Origin: Methylobacterium sp. SyP6R
Lineage (GTDB): Bacteria > Pseudomonadota > Alphaproteobacteria > Rhizobiales > Beijerinckiaceae
Assembly (NCBI RefSeq): GCF_019216885.1
Contig: NZ_JAAQRC020000001.1
Location: forward strand, 3,525,001-3,589,000
DNA: 64,000 bases
Direction: 5' to 3'
Part shown: positions 63,560 to 64,000 of the stretch, piece after piece
Numbering within the stretch: position 1 is the stretch's first letter
How the letters are laid out: every line of letters starts with the position of its first letter
Notes under the pieces: model-generated
Database searches by the model: none
Told to the model about the DNA's origin: nothing
Seen by the model: only the letters and a program-made list of their open reading frames with translations
Position numbers and translations under genes: made by a program

Positions 63560-64000
63560 TCAGGCCCGCGGCAGCGCCGCCACCCGGTTGATCCCGAAGG
63601 CGGCGGCGCTCACCACCAGCGTCAGGCTGACGAGGACGAGGCCTAAGCCCAAGGCCAGCGCCAGGTCGCCGCGGCTCGTCTCGAGCGCGATGCTGGTCGT
63701 CATGGTGCGGGTGTAGCCGCGGATGTTGCCTCCGACCATCAGAATGGCGCCGACCTCGGCGATCGCCCTTCCGAACGCCGCGAGGAACGCGGTGACGAGG
63801 GGAGCCGGCGCCATGGCGAGCAGGATCAGGGCCGCGTGGCCCGTGCCCACCCCGTCGACCCGCAAGGCATCGCCGTATTCGGCCCACAGGGCCTCGCAGG
63901 TGCGATGCGAGAGCGCCGCCACGATCGGCAGGGCGAGCGCCCCTTGCGCGATCACCATGGCGCCCGGCGTGAACAGCAGGCCGAGGCTCCCGAGCGGCCC
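63560..64000 (-). CDS. tupB: tungstate ABC transporter permease TupB (C-terminal part, cut by window edge)
   Basis: The last 146 residues of a TupB/ModB-type inner-membrane permease; the gene runs off the window at 64000. LGLLFTPGAMVIAQGALALP is a membrane segment, and FGRAIAEVGAILMVGGNI is the EAA-type loop that contacts the ATPase. The segment GYTRTMTTSIALETSRGDLALALGL is typical of TupB. It is convergent with tupA. tupC is expected upstream or downstream, outside the window. Confidence 0.9.
   Translation of the reverse strand, partial: GPLGSLGLLFTPGAMVIAQGALALPIVAALSHRTCEALWAEYGDALRVDGVGTGHAALILLAMAPAPLVTAFLAAFGRAIAEVGAILMVGGNIRGYTRTMTTSIALETSRGDLALALGLGLVLVSLTLVVSAAAFGINRVAALPRA

Overview
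The window is chromosomal DNA from a very GC-rich alphaproteobacterium. Gene content and order point to the Hyphomicrobiales (Rhizobiales), most likely a Methylobacterium-type organism; this is inferred from family recognition, not from a search. Clues are the run bolA / J-protein / cobS / cobT / rpmB / DUF3108 / Suv3-like helicase / S4 protein / fdxA / carD / rpoH, a CarD regulator, an RpoH-type sigma factor, a matPQMAB-like malonate operon, two different UV-lesion repair enzymes and several families of small palindromic intergenic repeats. I saw no tRNA, rRNA, CRISPR array, insertion sequence or prophage. Coding density is high and most genes are ordinary chromosomal ones.

Layout. 1-8.1 kb: truncated PAS-histidine kinase, ComM/YifB-type ATPase, rpsT with clear promoter and terminator, small glycine-zipper protein, queC, thiolase and MFS transporter, then a two-gene nuclease unit (RusA-like resolvase plus PD-(D/E)XK-like protein) and bolA. 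8.2-21.3 kb: the conserved block with the cobaltochelatase subunits (split by a DUF29 gene), rpmB, a 1156-residue helicase with a long disordered tail, fdxA, carD and rpoH. 21.5-28.7 kb: Sfp-type PPTase, LysR regulator, argJ-SIMPL-mutT, DUF427 with an NDUFAF5-like methyltransferase, lytic transglycosylase. 28.7-38.5 kb: pyrophosphate-type phosphofructokinase, fabI, CbpA-like DnaJ, lipoprotein, pdxH, SDR, a four-gene overlapping run, spore-photoproduct-lyase homologue, msrB. 38.5-48 kb: YihY protein, then a GntR-controlled malonate unit (TRAP transporter, malonyl-CoA decarboxylase, malonyl-CoA synthetase), PhzF. 48-64 kb: soluble PAS chemoreceptor, orphan ABC and TRAP binding proteins, Wza-like lipoprotein, membrane-inserted alpha/beta hydrolase, HAD phosphatase, two secreted orphans, dual-specificity phosphatase, a HicB-like orphan, a strongly supported small RNA gene, class II photolyase, trmD, Crp/Fnr regulator, and tupA facing a truncated tupB.

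Most notable are (1) an unannotated, about 90-nt sRNA gene on the minus strand at 58931-59021, with promoter, 5' stem-loop, two anti-Shine-Dalgarno CCTCC loops and a GNRA-capped terminator; (2) the overlapping RusA / PD-(D/E)XK nuclease pair at 6711-7789; and (3) two copies of a composite palindromic element of about 190-210 bp whose internal hairpins differ by compensatory base-pair changes.
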